The notes: generated by a model not told the origin, from the sequence alone. 64,000 bases of DNA from Tanypteryx hageni (GCA_028673005.1 CM054118.1:88760858-88824857), one strand, 5' to 3'. Counted from the stretch's first letter, positions 10,701 through 25,700 are shown. A program made the numbers and translations.

Positions 10701-13700
10701 CCCATCGCTGAAGGGTTAAAATATAAATCCGTATTCAGAAATAATGAGTCGTGGGCCTCGCAAACTACAATCGCCTAAGGTGGCCCTCGCACCCTCTAAG
10801 TCCGCCTCTGCATATAGGAAAATAGAATTTTTAGATATATCTTGAATAATATATACAAAAATATTCACTTTAAATCAACTTTGGAGGTAAAAGTTAAACT
10901 GATTATTATAAAACAATAATTTGACAAATTATATTATTACCACAGTTTGCAGGATTACTTATTTACACATTAAAAGCAAATTTATCGAATAAAAGCATCA
11001 AAAATGCTATTTAACATCTTACGACAATTAGGGAGAAAATTTTAAAATCACAAATTCCAATACTGTCCCAAATTGTGTAAACGAATTCTTGAACGTTACT
11101 ACTAATTCTAAAAGTATTTCTCAAAAATTAACGTAAACAAAAAATGTACAACAGAAGGAAATAATAAAATTCTATAATCAAATTCTGGGCAGGTGTTAAT
11201 ATCCTTCCTGGATGTCCCTGGACACCCTGAAAAAGAGGACATGTCTGGGGATCACTGCTGTATATGATCATGTGTTTGTTATTTATTTAAGATGTAATTC
11301 TTCTTTGTTTATTTTTTGTTAATTGTAGGTCCTTCTAGATACCACACAAATATATTACTACTTTTTCCATAAGACTCCCTCTATGGCCCTAAAGAGAGTT
11401 ATTATGATTCTTGCAGCATCTCTCGAATTTGAGAAAAAGCACAATGGTGAAATTCAGGAGAGGCCTACGGACAACACTGAAGTACCTTTTGTAAGTTTCC
11501 TTACCTCTCATTAACCATGAGAAGCTATCTAAAAACTACTTGTATATCTACTTTTGTTCTCTAGAAATTTCATTTATGTTCTAACAAATTGAGAGCAATT
11601 TTAGTTGGCTATTTTCTCTAAAATTGAATTTGTGTGTGTGTGTGAGAAATAGTAAATGTGTGGAGAGACAAATGAACTTCACTTATAATTCTCCTAACAG
11701 CATTGCCATGCCTGGAAATATATTTCAAGTCATTTTTTATAACATTCCTCAAAATCACAATCATATTTTGTTTGATTTGTTCCACTGACTCATTGTCATT
11801 CTTACAATGAAATTTTGAAATTGCGGAACAAGAAGTCAAGTGGTGTGAAGTCAGATATAAATGGCATATGATCTAGCTGTGTGATTTTAAATTTTGTCAA
11901 AAATTCCCTTAATGAGAAAACACTGTGATTGTGCATTGTGAAGAACCCAGGGATCTGGCCAAAAATTTTGCCTCAGATGCGGAAGAATGTAAAATTAGGA
12001 AGCTGGGTTTACTTTGACACTTGGACACAAATTTGCAGTTAAACTCATATTTAAGAAAATGACTAAACTAGCCTTTGATAGAATCTATTCCACCCTCCAT
12101 GATACAAATGAAAAGGCCCCAATTGGTGCAAATTGAGCTCTGTAGGAAATTATTCCCACAAACTCGGTTTTCTTCTCCCCCAGGACAAACTAGAGGCTAA
12201 ACCCTCACCTTGGCTAAACTAGAATCATTTCCACAAAGTTACAACACAGACTGTGAATTACATATACAATAAAACCCCATATTTATGTTATTGGAATGTA
12301 TGTTTTCCCATTATTTACAACATTTTATATGGGTCCCATCAATTTTCCTATGATTCCAATGTAAGTAAAACCCTGTATTTGCGTTATTTCATTTTGAGTT
12401 TTCCTGCTATTTGCGTCATTTTACATTAGAATTTCTGATTTTTTAAAAACTATTTAGTATGCGATTCCCAACAGTTTTTAATTTTTTCGACTTGGCTTTG
12501 CAAAAATATCTGAACTCTTTAGGGCGAAGATTTCAAAAATGGCGGAAGAGTAGGAACAGCACCCCTAGAGGCAGAAATATGAACTCTTTCTTTTCAAAAC
12601 AGCACTCGCTTGAACAGACACTACTCAGCACTACTCAGGAACAGCGTACTTAGAAACGGAAATATGTATGAACTCTTTTGGGTGAAAACTTCAAAACATC
12701 ATACATAAATCACACTAGCAGAGCATAAACAGTGCACCTAGATACGGAAATACTATTTACTCTTTGAACCAAGTATGAATGTTGTTGAAAAGATTTTCAA
12801 GTTTGGCGCTATCATGTTTTAACCCTTTCCACTCAAATTCTGCTCCTTGGCTCCCACAGTTTGTAATTAAATTTAAGTTAAATTGTAATTTGTTATAATT
12901 TAAATTACCTAATTGTCCCGAATATAACCCAGTTTTTTCCAAAAAATGAAATTTTAAAAGTAGCCCCCGCGTTATATTCGAGTACTAGTGATTTTAAATG
13001 ATCTTAAAATCATGTTTCGAAAAATCACCGTTACTTCTGCACGTCTAATAAGTGATACAAGATACTTGTTACATTGTAGACATGTTACAATGTACTTGAA
13101 AAGCATCTGAGGCGGGAATAGATCGAATTCAGTCGGTGGCTGAACCCCTCGATAATTATTGAATTGAATCTATCAGTGCATTGACATATTCTTTGTTCCT
13201 ACCTTAGCGAGTTTTTTACCTACCCATTATTTTAACAATGGGTGACAAAAGGATGCTGATTATGTTGAGAAAAAAGATTCTTCCAAATCCCCAGTTAACA
13301 GAGGAATCCGACGAAGTTATGGCATGAATTTTAAAATAGTCATAGCTCAAGAGGCAGAAAAATGAACAATATTCAAACTTCGAAAAAGTATGATGTTCCT
13401 GAAGTAAATATACCTACATCTATGTACAATTTTCCAGACAAATGTAATGTGGGGAATGAAATGGAAACCCAAGCATACTATAAGTACTATGTACAATTTT
13501 CCAGACAAATGTAATGTGGGGAATGAAATGGAAACCCAAGCATACTATAAGTACTTAAGTACTATAAGTATTTTAATTCGGCACATTTTAATATTATTAT
13601 TATTAAAAAAGTGTACTGGTTAAGTAAATGAATAAATAGATATACTCTTTATAAACTTAGCTCTTTTAACACAGATTTTATTGTTAGTCTTACTGTAACA

Positions 13701-16700
13701 AACGAGTGAGTTTAAAAGTAAAATCAGAGTAGCTTTTTTTTCCTTTTCCCTCAATTTGCACTTGCCTGCAATTTACACTTTCCCGCAATTTACACTTTTT
13801 TTCCAGGTCCCTAAAAAGTGTTAATAAGTGGTTTTACTCTATGTTCCAATCGAGAATGATGTACTCATGATCAAAGGAGATAAAAATCGTAGTATCCTTC
13901 CATAGGAATTATATTAAAGACGACAAGTTGCACTAAACTCAGCATCTTCACTGAGTAGCAAGACTGGTCTGTTATAATATATTTCTTGTGGAAGGGTATT
14001 AACTTTTTTTCTCCTTTAGTCTTGATTATTAGCCAATCCTACCAAGTTAAGCATAAACTTATTGATAGTATAAGAATCCTCTCTGAATAGAATTGATTTA
14101 TCTTAATATTTATCAATACTCTTTGTGGCTATATTAATTAGATCAAGAACAGATATAGCTTGTTGCTACCAAACTTTATTTTCCTTTCTTTCAATTATTG
14201 CATGCTCCTTTAAATCTGATAAACATGATAGCCTTTTGTTTGATGATTGGTAGTATCTTCTTGCAAACTAGATTTTGGTAAATTGCCATTCTTCTTAACA
14301 CATTCATATGTAAAAGAAAAAGATATTTGTGACTTAGATCATGGTTATTTTGTTTTACTTTATCGAACATAAGTGTTTCCTCATGGTCTCTTGAGTCTCA
14401 AACACAAACATTGGGGGATGCTGGTGGTGGAGTAGTTAGGATGCTGGCTGCTACTTCCCTGCTGCTCGAAAGGACAGCAGGCATGAATCCTACGAAAGTA
14501 GGATTTTTTCGAAGGTTACTCAGACCTCTTTTTGTGTGGTTTGAGGAGACCACGCAAAGTCAGCGTTCTGTCCTTCGGAAGGGACATAAAGCTGGTGGCC
14601 CCGTTGGTGCTCTTCATTAAGAGTAGGCTAATGCCGGCACCGGGTTTCCCTATCTTGTGATTGTGTTTGGTGTGGAAGGAATTATGGCTATAATAATCCA
14701 AGAGGTTGATTAACCAAAAATACGCACACACTCAAACACAAACATTGTTTGTAATATAATTGGGAGAGCAATAATTATTTAATTAACAGTGTAGCTAGGA
14801 ACATTTGTTTACGACTTGCAACCATTTGCTCCATTTGTCTTTGGTTTTCCTAGAATGTATCCATCACGCATGCACAAACACACAAGTAAAGATATTATTA
14901 TACTTATTGCTGTAAAAGTTGAACATGGTTGCAACATAATCTAATTGGTGCTTTTAGGTATAGCAAGTTTTAAATAGAGAATGTACAACCTTACAGGGTT
15001 TTAATATGTTATTAATTGATTAATGTAATTAATTTTCTTTTAATGTTTACCTTTAATTCCACTTCAGCTTATGAAACAGCTCAGTAATTTGGGTGAGAAG
15101 AACAAAGAGCGTCCTTTGTGTTTTGGATATTCAATCAAGGCTCGCGCACTTCTTCACGCCCATCTGTCTCGCCTTGAACTTCCAGCACAAACACTTGATA
15201 AGGATCGCATGATAGTGGTGCGAAAATGTCCTTACCTTATCCAGGAAATGGTCAATTGTGTATCTCAACTTATTCTGCTAGCCTATGCTAGACGCAGTGA
15301 GTGGGATTCCTATAAATTTTTTATGCATTTTAATTAATTTCAATATTTATTAATCTTAAGTAGAATATTTTTGTAAATTCCTGAAATTTATAATTCCCAT
15401 TTTAAAAGCCTGCAACCATGCTAAGAGTAGAGATAGAAGTTTACTCCAAGAGAATACTTAATTAAGTAGGATTCATAGTGTATTGTGAAAATGATCATTT
15501 TAAACTAAATTAAATTTGTAATAAAATCTCTGTTCTCTTGAGAAATCTTTCAAAAATTTACTTTTGAATGTAATTTATGGCTTCACTGTCGATGAATAAA
15601 ACCTGAATATATGTTGTATTGCCTGCCACGAGCAGGCTGTTTGGGAGATGCATAGTTGTCTTTGTTCACGAAGTGAAAAGCATTGAAATCTAGATCTAGT
15701 CCCCCTAATAAAAGCACTGTAGAAATTTTATCAAGTTACTTTAGTTTTGAATTAAACATAGGAATAGCCTTCAGTTATAATGAGAGCAATTTTTTAGTAT
15801 TCCACGATAACAAGTAGAAGTTTTCTTCATCTTTTCTGGCGGTTGCATTTTAAAAAATGCTATGAACCAAAATCGCTAAAGATAAGTACATAAATTAATG
15901 GCAAAATGGAGTATGCTCTCCATTTTGGATCTGGTCGTAATGTGGTACCTCACATAATCACTGCTGTATATTGAAGCCTAATTTGGTGTACATTGTATAT
16001 TTTGGTCTAAGTCAGTGGTAATCATGACAAAAAGTTGCTGTGGCATTGGTGCATTTGTCATATTCCTCAGTTATTGGCGGCTATTATATAGTATTGTTTT
16101 CATGAAAAAAATTGAATTCGAGATTTCAACGGAAATACATGTTTTAAGGTTCCCTGAACACGTTTTGACTATTTTCTCGATGATGTCTGTCTGTCTCAGT
16201 CTGTCTGTCTGTGATATTTTTTGTGGGTGCTCTAACTCAAAAACTATTAATCAGGTCTTCGCAAAATTTTATATTTAACATTTTTATAAAAGTTAGAAGA
16301 TCTGATTAGTTTTTGGTAAAAATCGGTCGACCGGAAGTGGGTGTTTACTCTTGTCACTTGTTCGTTATTTTGAAATATTTGCTTTAATATTTGATAAATG
16401 TAAAAATGTATTGGAATAAAAGTTGTAGAAAATTTCATTTTCTACAACCTTTGTTTGATACATTTTTCCAAATAATGCATTGTTTAAGTATATTTTTAGC
16501 TGCCACCACCACACCACCTTCCGAAGACTATTGTTAACAATTGACGCTTAGTTACGTCTTAGTAACGCTCCTTTTTCTTTTCTTAATTGTCAACCGGAAG
16601 TAAATATTGACAACGATCCCAGAGCTAACATCATGTAATTTGCCATATAAACATGGAGAAAGTCATGTGTTGCCCACATCAGTTTATTTTCTTTAATTTG

Positions 16701-19700
16701 TTGCATTTTTATGCATTCTTTGCATGAAGTGAACGCATATAGGGGATGTCATTTCCATCTCTGTCTGTCCACATTTTAAAACTCAGGAACCGCAGGATGT
16801 ATTTTGATGAAATTTGGTATTGGGCTGTTTTACTAAAATTTATTGATCTCAAAGGACACATGGAAACTTTGCGTACTCCGACATGGAGTATACCTTTCCA
16901 TGTTCGTTTTTTGCAATCATTTCTGTATTTTCTTTCATACATTTTTGTGTCATTGATATCCTGGATAAGTAACACAGTACAAAAATTTATAATGAATAAA
17001 TCTTTTATACAGTTGTTTGTTATTGCCATAAATTTCTGTGTATAGTATGCAGTAGAACAGTTTTTAATACACTGACCCTTATTTTGGGAAAATGTATAGC
17101 CATCTCCAATTTATAGTGAATAAATTCACTATCACTTCCGTATTTTTTGAGCTATAGGACACACTTTTTTCCAAAAAAATACTCCCAAAATCAGCCTGTC
17201 TTATAGAAAAAGGGTAAGATTATTACTGTATTCAGTGTTACACTAACGAATCCACTGATTGCCAAAATTGAATAATTGACGGTCATTCGATGTGAAAACA
17301 TTAAAATATACATTATTAATAAATAATGGTGAAATAACTGTTAATGTATACGGTAAAACTTGATGCAACATGAATACCGACGACGCATTTTCATCTGCGG
17401 TTTATTACATGTTTTCTCACAGTGATTACAGTTTTGGTGTGTTTGCAATGTTATTCATCCATTTTAGTTCCTAATGAGTCCAATGAATATCGCGATTAAT
17501 GTCATGGGACATTGGAATTCTGGTAGATATAAAATTTTTATAAATATCTAGGATAACTACCATTATGTGTATTGATATTGCAGTGGCTACAAGAGTGAAA
17601 AGATATGCCTACACTATTATCTGTAAGCTTGAGGTGATTCGAGATGCAAAGACGCATGGAAGTAGGACGTCATTAAGTACGGGGCAAAAAGAGTTGCGAA
17701 AGAAAAAGGACTAGTTGAGCGTATATATTGTTAATAAATGTGCATTTCATTTATTAGGAATTAAAATCTCTCTTGCACTTAAGTAAGTACTATCGGTAAA
17801 GATTGTCTGTACACACGATGTGTGCAGCACACTCTGATAGCCTAATTAATAGGACTGTTGAGTTCACGCAGGGCACATTTAGCTATAGATGTCTCGAAGC
17901 AATTTATGTTTTAGATCATCCTTATTTACTTTCACGAATTAAGTTTATCTAAAATGTTATATTTTACTGTTATCACACCATAATATTTTCTTTATCATGG
18001 CTCGAAATGATGCCTTTCCTATATGCTTTGGTGAACCAAAATACTTTTTTCATGAAAAATCTTATAAAAAATTGCAGTGTCCTATAGACTGGTTGGTCTT
18101 ATTACTTGAAAAATACGGTCCTTTTGAGTTGCTTGTCATTAATAGTTCTCTCTCTTCCTCATCTAGAGTTATTACATCTACATCTACAGTTTACCCTGCA
18201 AGCCACCGCAAGGGTGTGTGGCAGGGGGTGTATTAACACCAAGGGGAAGGCTCCAAAATTAGGCCTTGGTTTACGCCCTACGCGAGGTTACTTTTGATCG
18301 CAAGTTTTATTCTGCTCAGCTATCGTTCTAGGGAAAAATGAGCCTTTGTATCTCTCCGTCCTACAGGCTATCTCTCTTATTTTACGAGGATGGTCGATTC
18401 TACCGATATAGGTGGGAGTTCTTATTATTTCTTTGACGTCGCTGGAGAAAGTACTCGTTCTAAATCTTTCAAGAAGTTTTAACCTAGCACGTGATCGGCA
18501 CTCAGCTAGTGATTCCCATCCTAAGTCCTGTATCAAGCCTGTAACACTTTTATTTCTATCATAACAATTTTTGACGAATCTAGCAGCTTTTCGCTGCACT
18601 TTCTCTAACTCGGCGATTAATCCTTTCTTGTACGGATCTCATATGCTCGACGCATACTCTAGCAGCGGTCTAACTAAAGAAAAGTAACATATCTCTTTGA
18701 CTTTTTCTTCGCTTTTACCTACTATCCGTTTGATGAATCCTAGTTTCTGCTTAGCTTTCCCGGATATATTTCGTATGTGTGTGTCCCACGAGAGGTTACT
18801 TGTTAAAATGACGCCTAAGTATTTGACGGATTCGGCTAATTTTAGATGTATGCCTTCTATACTGTAATTCATCGCCTCAATTTCTTTGTTTCTCCAGAAT
18901 CTCATGACGGAACACTTACCTAAGTTCAGCTCTAATTGCCACTCTTTACACCACTCAAGAATTGCATATAGGTCGTTAGAAAGTAATGCTTGATCAGCGG
19001 GACTGTTAATCTCTCTGTAAACTACCGTTTCATCCGTGAATAACTTGATTTTACTTGTAATAACATTATAACATTATCTAAGTCATTTATGAATATAAGG
19101 AATAATAGGGGACCGATGACACTTCCCTAGAGAAGTGATTTCCAATCTGTGGGGTGCGATCCTCTGGGGGAGGGGGAGGTGCAGAGGATAGATTGGGGGG
19201 GGGGGGGGTGATTGCAAAATATTACACCTATATTGTCCATCTATTTAGCCATCCTAAACGTAAGACCTACAATATGCAGCCATCAAATCCTAGCCCTTAA
19301 TTAGTTAGGATGCATCGTTTGTCTCCATGTTTTTCTTAAGGTGGTTATATTAATTGCAATTGTTAGTCCAGTAGGTATTGTTTATGTATTTTGACTGAAC
19401 ATGATATAGAGGGCGGCACAAAGACATTTTTCTTAGGCGAGGGTGGCACGGGTTTGTAATGTTTGGAAATTGCTGACCTAGGTAATGGGTATATTGTAAA
19501 TGATATACCTATATCTGTCCAAATTTCAGTACTTCTATTGAAATCCATTGGAATTACATTCAGTATTTTCTGAAAATAGTCATTTATAATTTAAATGTTT
19601 TTACCATCACAATGTCAATACATCACCTTTTTGAACTTCGTGTGCTTGCGGTTCGCTAATTTGGACTTTGCGGCAAAATTTTTTATGACCATTACTTGTT

Positions 19701-22700
19701 TTTCATGTATATTATTTGCATTTCGCATTATGCATTTACGATGCCAACAAGCATGAACTCGCTGTTTTTTTCTAAGTTCATTTTAAACTTTAGCACCCTA
19801 GAATTGGACATCATTATTATATTATATTTATAATGCTCGTTATTAGAAGTTTTCAAAGTAAAAATACATGATAACCATTATCTTTGCAGCTCAGTTTAAA
19901 TGTCATTGCCAACGGCGCTATTTTTGATAACAGTCGAAGTTGCTGGCATCTAGCGGCCAAATTAGAAATTATTAGTTAATGGAAAAGCATCCTGCACATT
20001 TATTTTTTCACAACTTTTACAAGTATGACATTGAAAATATTCGTTCTTCGCATATGAGGTTGCTGGTTTTTGACCAAAATATTTAATAATTTAATCCTAT
20101 TATCTTTGTATTTTGAATGTAATTTAAGGAACTGTTATTTTGTTAGGTTTTCATTGTTTATTACGATTTTTTAATGTAAATATAAGAATTGCTATCATCA
20201 TGTAATGTAAGATTTTCTGCCGCATATTTTGTATGTGATTACTAAAAAAATGTTAACTTTCTTATGTTAGGTTTTGATTTTCTGTTATGCATTTCTAATG
20301 TAATTAGTAAAAGAAATGTAACCACTCTTTAATGTTAGTGTTTTTTTTTGCGGCTTGGAAATATTTGTTGCAGAATCCAGGAAAACATTCATGCATGATG
20401 TACTCAACATTCCATTTCAATAGTTCAATTTAAATTAAACCATTTCCTTAGAATGAACAAAAGAAGATAAAAAATCGCATGCTAAATTGTGATGGAGGTA
20501 AACTGTACAAGTGTGAAAAAAAGTATAATTGCTGTTTTCATTTGCTATTACGCATTTTGAAGGTAATTAAAAGTATTTTTTTGCTTTATAATGCTAGGTT
20601 TTTTATTTGCGGTTATGTTTTCTTTTATTTTCTGTTAAACTGCATTATTTATGATAAAAAATGAGTTTTTTGGGTTGGCTGGGAACCACTCTCTCATAAT
20701 AACATGGCATCTTATGAGAAAATAGGATTTGCACTTTGCGAATATGCATTTCGTGTGAGTTTTCCGGAACCATATCTCATGTTTTCCTCACTCTAAGAGC
20801 CTTGGTTTGTTTTCCGTTTGTAATTATTTACCATCTGTAGAGAGCAAATTAATATCAAAATGTTGCCTACGTTGATTTGAATTGTTTAGTTTTTCATGGT
20901 ACAAAATACCTACATTTGGCACATTACGGAGGGAAAAGTGGAAAGGTATTCCACTTTGCCCTCGGTGACATTCCAAATTTAAGTCATGTTAAATATAAAT
21001 AGGTAAGATTTGCAAGAAAATAATTTTTATCTTACAATTACATGAAACTATAAGCATTAGTTATGAGAAAAATTCAAGAGTAATATCCACGAATATGAGA
21101 TAAATACGTAAATAGGCCTTACCATGATATTTGACTCAAGAAAAGTGCTAACAAACAAACCACTATTCCACCACATCCAAATACCAAAAGAAAACTAGCA
21201 TCATTGACAGTAGTCGCACCTCAAGGCACTATTCATATAGTAAGCGAAGGCTGATGACATCTGCAAATACCAGAAATTTTTAATTTCCACTTTGCCCCCC
21301 CCCCTCCCCTACACAACGAAGGACTTTCTTCCAAATGCTGATTCTTTTTTCAAGTTAGATATCTAATCTGGAAATAACATCTTTCCCTTGTTGCCAAATT
21401 TCGTAGGTAACACAAGCATGTAAATGTACTGCTGCAATTTTATGTTCTTTAATATATTTTTGAAAGTCCTTTCCAGTCCCTTATGCCTTTACACCATGCT
21501 GAATTGAAGCCCTTTGTGTATTTCTATCAGCAAAAAGCCAAAATAGTTAACAGTATACACAGTCCAATTTTGGAGAATAACACAACCAAACTTGGCATTT
21601 TTTGCCCTGTATGAGTCGTTTCATAATAATAATCTACACTGAACGATCTATTCTGGTTCTCGTCTTTTGGAAAAGGCCTGTTCAGTTAACAAGATCCATA
21701 CCTCAAAATCATTTTTAAAATTTTTGGTGAATCAATAATTTCAGAAAAATTTCCTCAATCCAAATTCGAGGAACAAGCATCTTCTAAAGAATTTGTTTTT
21801 ATTCCAGTTTGGGACAATTTCTAAGCATAGTACATACGCATTTACACCTGAAACGTCAATCATATTACGAAATAGTGCGAACGGCCAACGATTCATTTTT
21901 CTTTTTACTGTATACATTCCAACTAGTTGGTCTAATGTATCAACACCAGATTTGGTTTTATTATAAAAGTTGACAATTTCAGGCAGCTTTTTTCATCATG
22001 TGAAATAGTTTTGTCGTGATGTAGAATACTCATAACGTTGACAGTTTTATATTTTTTTGGTACGTACTGCACAAGCGTTACATTGTCAGAAAAATAAAAA
22101 GTACTTGAGAAAACTGAACGTTGTTGAATTTCTTTTTTAGTTATTGATGGTAGAAAGGTTTTGTTAGAAGGAACAGTTCCAACAATAGTGTTTTTTCTTT
22201 TGAAAAGCTCCATTGCAAGATTGTATGTTGTGAGGAAATTGTCACAAGTAATATTCCGGCCTTTCAAATCCTTCACTAAATCGAACACAACTCTCGGACC
22301 CTGATTTCTTTCAGGTGGAGCATCGGGTTGCTTACCAGTATATACTTGCATGTTCCAAGCAGAAATTGTCTTACTATCACATAGAGTCCAAATTTTTATT
22401 CCGTATTTAGCAGGTTTTGAAGGTATATACTGTCTTACTCGACATCCACCCCGAAAACCCACAAGCTGCAACAGTTACATTTTCATATGGTGTGTAAAGA
22501 ATATATTGTGAACCCACATATTCCATAAATTTTGAATTGGCGCCAATTTGTCTCGAACTCGTCGTTCTTGCCTGTCGGTTTTATCATCAAAGCGAATAAC
22601 TCGAGTTATATTCATAAACATTTTTTTGGACATAGTGGCTCGAAAAATCGGTCTGCCTATTCTCTCATCCCATAAATTGTCAATTGATTCATCATAAGAT

Positions 22701-25700
22701 TGAAAAACTCCAAGCATAATCAAAATTCCAGTATATGCCCGGATGGTGACATCATCGACGTTTCTCCAATTATTGCATGTGAAAATCAGAAATGGGTGAA
22801 AAATCACCCAAGGAGCATATGAGGGTTAAGAAAGATCAGTCATATACTGTACAAGTAGTTGGTGCTTGCATTCTGCAAGCATTTCATCTCACCATGTAAA
22901 ACATTAATTATTCCGAGAGATTTCATTATTAGAAATATTTTTTTAATTCAAAAGATTTCGCTATACAACAATTTTCATTCTTTCCTTATGAAATAATATT
23001 TGATTAAAACAATACCTAAAATTTGAAATTTTAAGAATATTATAATTTTTCCATTGTGATGCACTAATGCCACACATTTCTGCTAAATTTTAAAGTTATA
23101 GCACATCCAGAAGTGAAATAACATTTCTAAGTGTTTATATTTAAAAAATTTATAATGGCCACAATAACAATACCAAGGAAATATCCAAATGTTTATTTGT
23201 GCATTTGCACTAACTTCTAAATAACATGAAAATTTCAGCTCCTTAATTTGCACCATAGTACCTAAATATTTACCTTTTTGTTTAAATTTTAAGAATTTTT
23301 AACAGCCAAACAAATTAAAATATCAAAATTTCTATGATCCCTCTTTCGTTTTTTTTTTTTTACCAATTCTACCTTTAAAAAAGATTTGAGCTTCGTAGCA
23401 TATTTGAAAATACATACACTTTGAAAATTTGTTTAAACATTTGCGAATTTTTAGCGGTCTCATTGTTGAACTTTTTCAAGATTTTCGTTTTTTCTAGTCA
23501 GTTTTGCATATAATCCTGCCGTGGTAAAAAATTTCTTATCTCCAGCTCTTCTGGAAGTGCCTAAACATTAGTATCCTCCTATATGAGGTGCTACCCAAAA
23601 GTTCCGGGAATTTGTGCATTTAATAAAATTAATTACGCTAAGTCCTAATTTCCACCGTCCCCTTCAAAGTAGTCCCCTTGGGCTTTTATACAGCGTTCCC
23701 AGCATTTTTTCCATGATGCGAAGCATCCTTGGAAGTCTGCAGGTGTGAGCGTGTTAAGCACCTTGTGATTCTGCCTGGATCTCCTCAATCATGTCAAAAC
23801 GTCACCCTTACAGCCGAAGTTTCATTTTGGGGAACAGGAAAAAGATGCAGGGGGCGAGGTCAGAAGAGTAGGGGGGGTGGGGGATGACTGTCATGTTTTT
23901 GGAAGCCAGGAACTGCCTAATAACGAGTGACGTATGGGCGGGCGCATTGTGATGGTGGAGCACCCAGTCATTGTTGCGCCACTTGTCTGGGCGTTTGCGT
24001 CGGACGTTCTCCCTTAGCCGCTTCAAAACATCGCAATAAAACCTTCCATTGACAGTTTGACCAGGTGGGAGGAATTCTTTGTGGACGATCCCGTCGACAT
24101 AAAAAAAATGATCAGCATGGACCGGACATTGCTGCGAACTTGATGTGCTTTTTTCGGCCGTGGTGAATTTGGCGACTTCCACTGTGACGGCTGCTACTTT
24201 GTCTCAGGGTCATAACCATAAACCCAAGATTCATCACCAGTTATGACCTTGGAGATGAAGTTGGGGTCATCTCGAACTTCATTTTGAAGCTCCCTGCAGA
24301 CAGCAATGCGATTGTCTTTCTGGTCGTTGATCAGCAGTCTCGGAACAAATTGTGCAGCAATGCGTCTCATCTTCAAATCCTCCAACAAAATGCATTGACA
24401 CGTCCCATATGACAGTTCGACGATGTCACAAACATGGATTGTTCGCCTTCGGTCTGCCAGTATAGCCTCACCCACTTTTGCGATGTTTTCCGGAGTTGTG
24501 CTTTTCGACGGTCGACCAGAACGCTCATCATTGTCAACAGATCCGTCCGTCCTTGAAACGTTTTTACCAAAAAAATGTTTTGCCTTGGCTTAAATCATCA
24601 TCACCAAATGCTTGTTTAAACATTGTGTTTTTGCTGCTGTTTTGCCAAGTTTGAAGCAGAATTTGATGCAAATTCTTTGCTCCTTAACATCAGCCATTTC
24701 AGTTTGAAACGAATTCGCAGAACCACTCGAACACAATGTTACAAAAACGCACAGAACTTGCAAACACGTGCACTCAGCTAGCCACCACGTTGCACACTTA
24801 TTCACAAAAGATACTGCCAGCACTACCCAGCGGCGAGTGGCCGTACTACAAGCGGTTCGCATGCACTATTCAAATTCCAGGAACTTTTGGGTAGCACCTC
24901 GTATATATATCATCATTATATATAGTTGTTCCTTACAAAGGAAGATATAACATACTAGTAGAAGGTGCTTGCATTCTGCAAGCTTATCATCTCACCTTGA
25001 AAAAACATTCATTTTTCAGACAGGTATTTCATCATTACAAATATTTTTTTATTCTAAAGATTTCACCTCCGCAGCGATTTTTGTTTTTCCCTTATGTAAA
25101 AATAATAGATTAAAACAATCCCCAAACTTTGCAATTTTAAGAATTTTATACTTTCTCCATTATGGGGTACTAATGTTACACATTTTTGCCAAATTTTAAA
25201 GTTGTAGCACTTCCAGAAGTGAAATAATGCTTTTCAAATTGTTTAAAATCTTAAATATTTCTAACGGCTGCCGCAATATATTTCTGGAGAGATTAAACTG
25301 TTTATTTGTGCAAATGCACTACTCTGTAAACAATTTGAAAATTTCAGCTTCCTAGCTCATCCTGTAGTACCTAAACAGTTATCTATTTGTTTAAACTTTA
25401 AGAATTTTTAACAGCAACACAAATTGAAATATCAAAATTTCTATAATCCCTATTTCGTTTTTTTACAAATCCTACCTCTAAAAAAATTTCAGCTCTGTAA
25501 CACATTTGGAAATACATAAACCTTGAAAATTTGTTTAAACAATTTCGATTTTTTAGAATTTTGAATCTCCAGCTTATCTGGAAGTGCCTAAACATTAGTA
25601 TCCTCCTATATATGTTATCCTCCTACTCTGTAAGGAACGTCTATATATAATGATAGTTTCGTAGCAAGCATATAGACTCAAAGTATGTTTTCTTTATTCT

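Larger units (their letters stand above)
12267..13839 (+). mobile_element. pogo-like element with TA duplication
   Basis: TA at 12265-12266 and 13840-13841 flank ends CAATAAAACCCCATATTTAT and, in reverse, GAGTAAAACCACTTATTAAC. Subterminal words such as TTTGCGTYATTT (left) and CAATTTACACTTT (right) repeat at both ends. The interior includes a decayed pogo-type helix-turn-helix (13300-13411) and a 67-bp tandem duplication. Confidence 0.65.

Noticed and set aside
10680..10719. GAAGGG-TTAA looking like a right end of a piggyBac MITE
   Set aside because: No matching TTAA-CCC left end was found nearby; a 7-base word of this kind is expected by chance.
12819..12860. TTAA-CCCTTTCCACTC looking like a left end of a piggyBac MITE inside the pogo element
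   Set aside because: No partner end downstream, and no subterminal repeats like those at 6069 or 31458.
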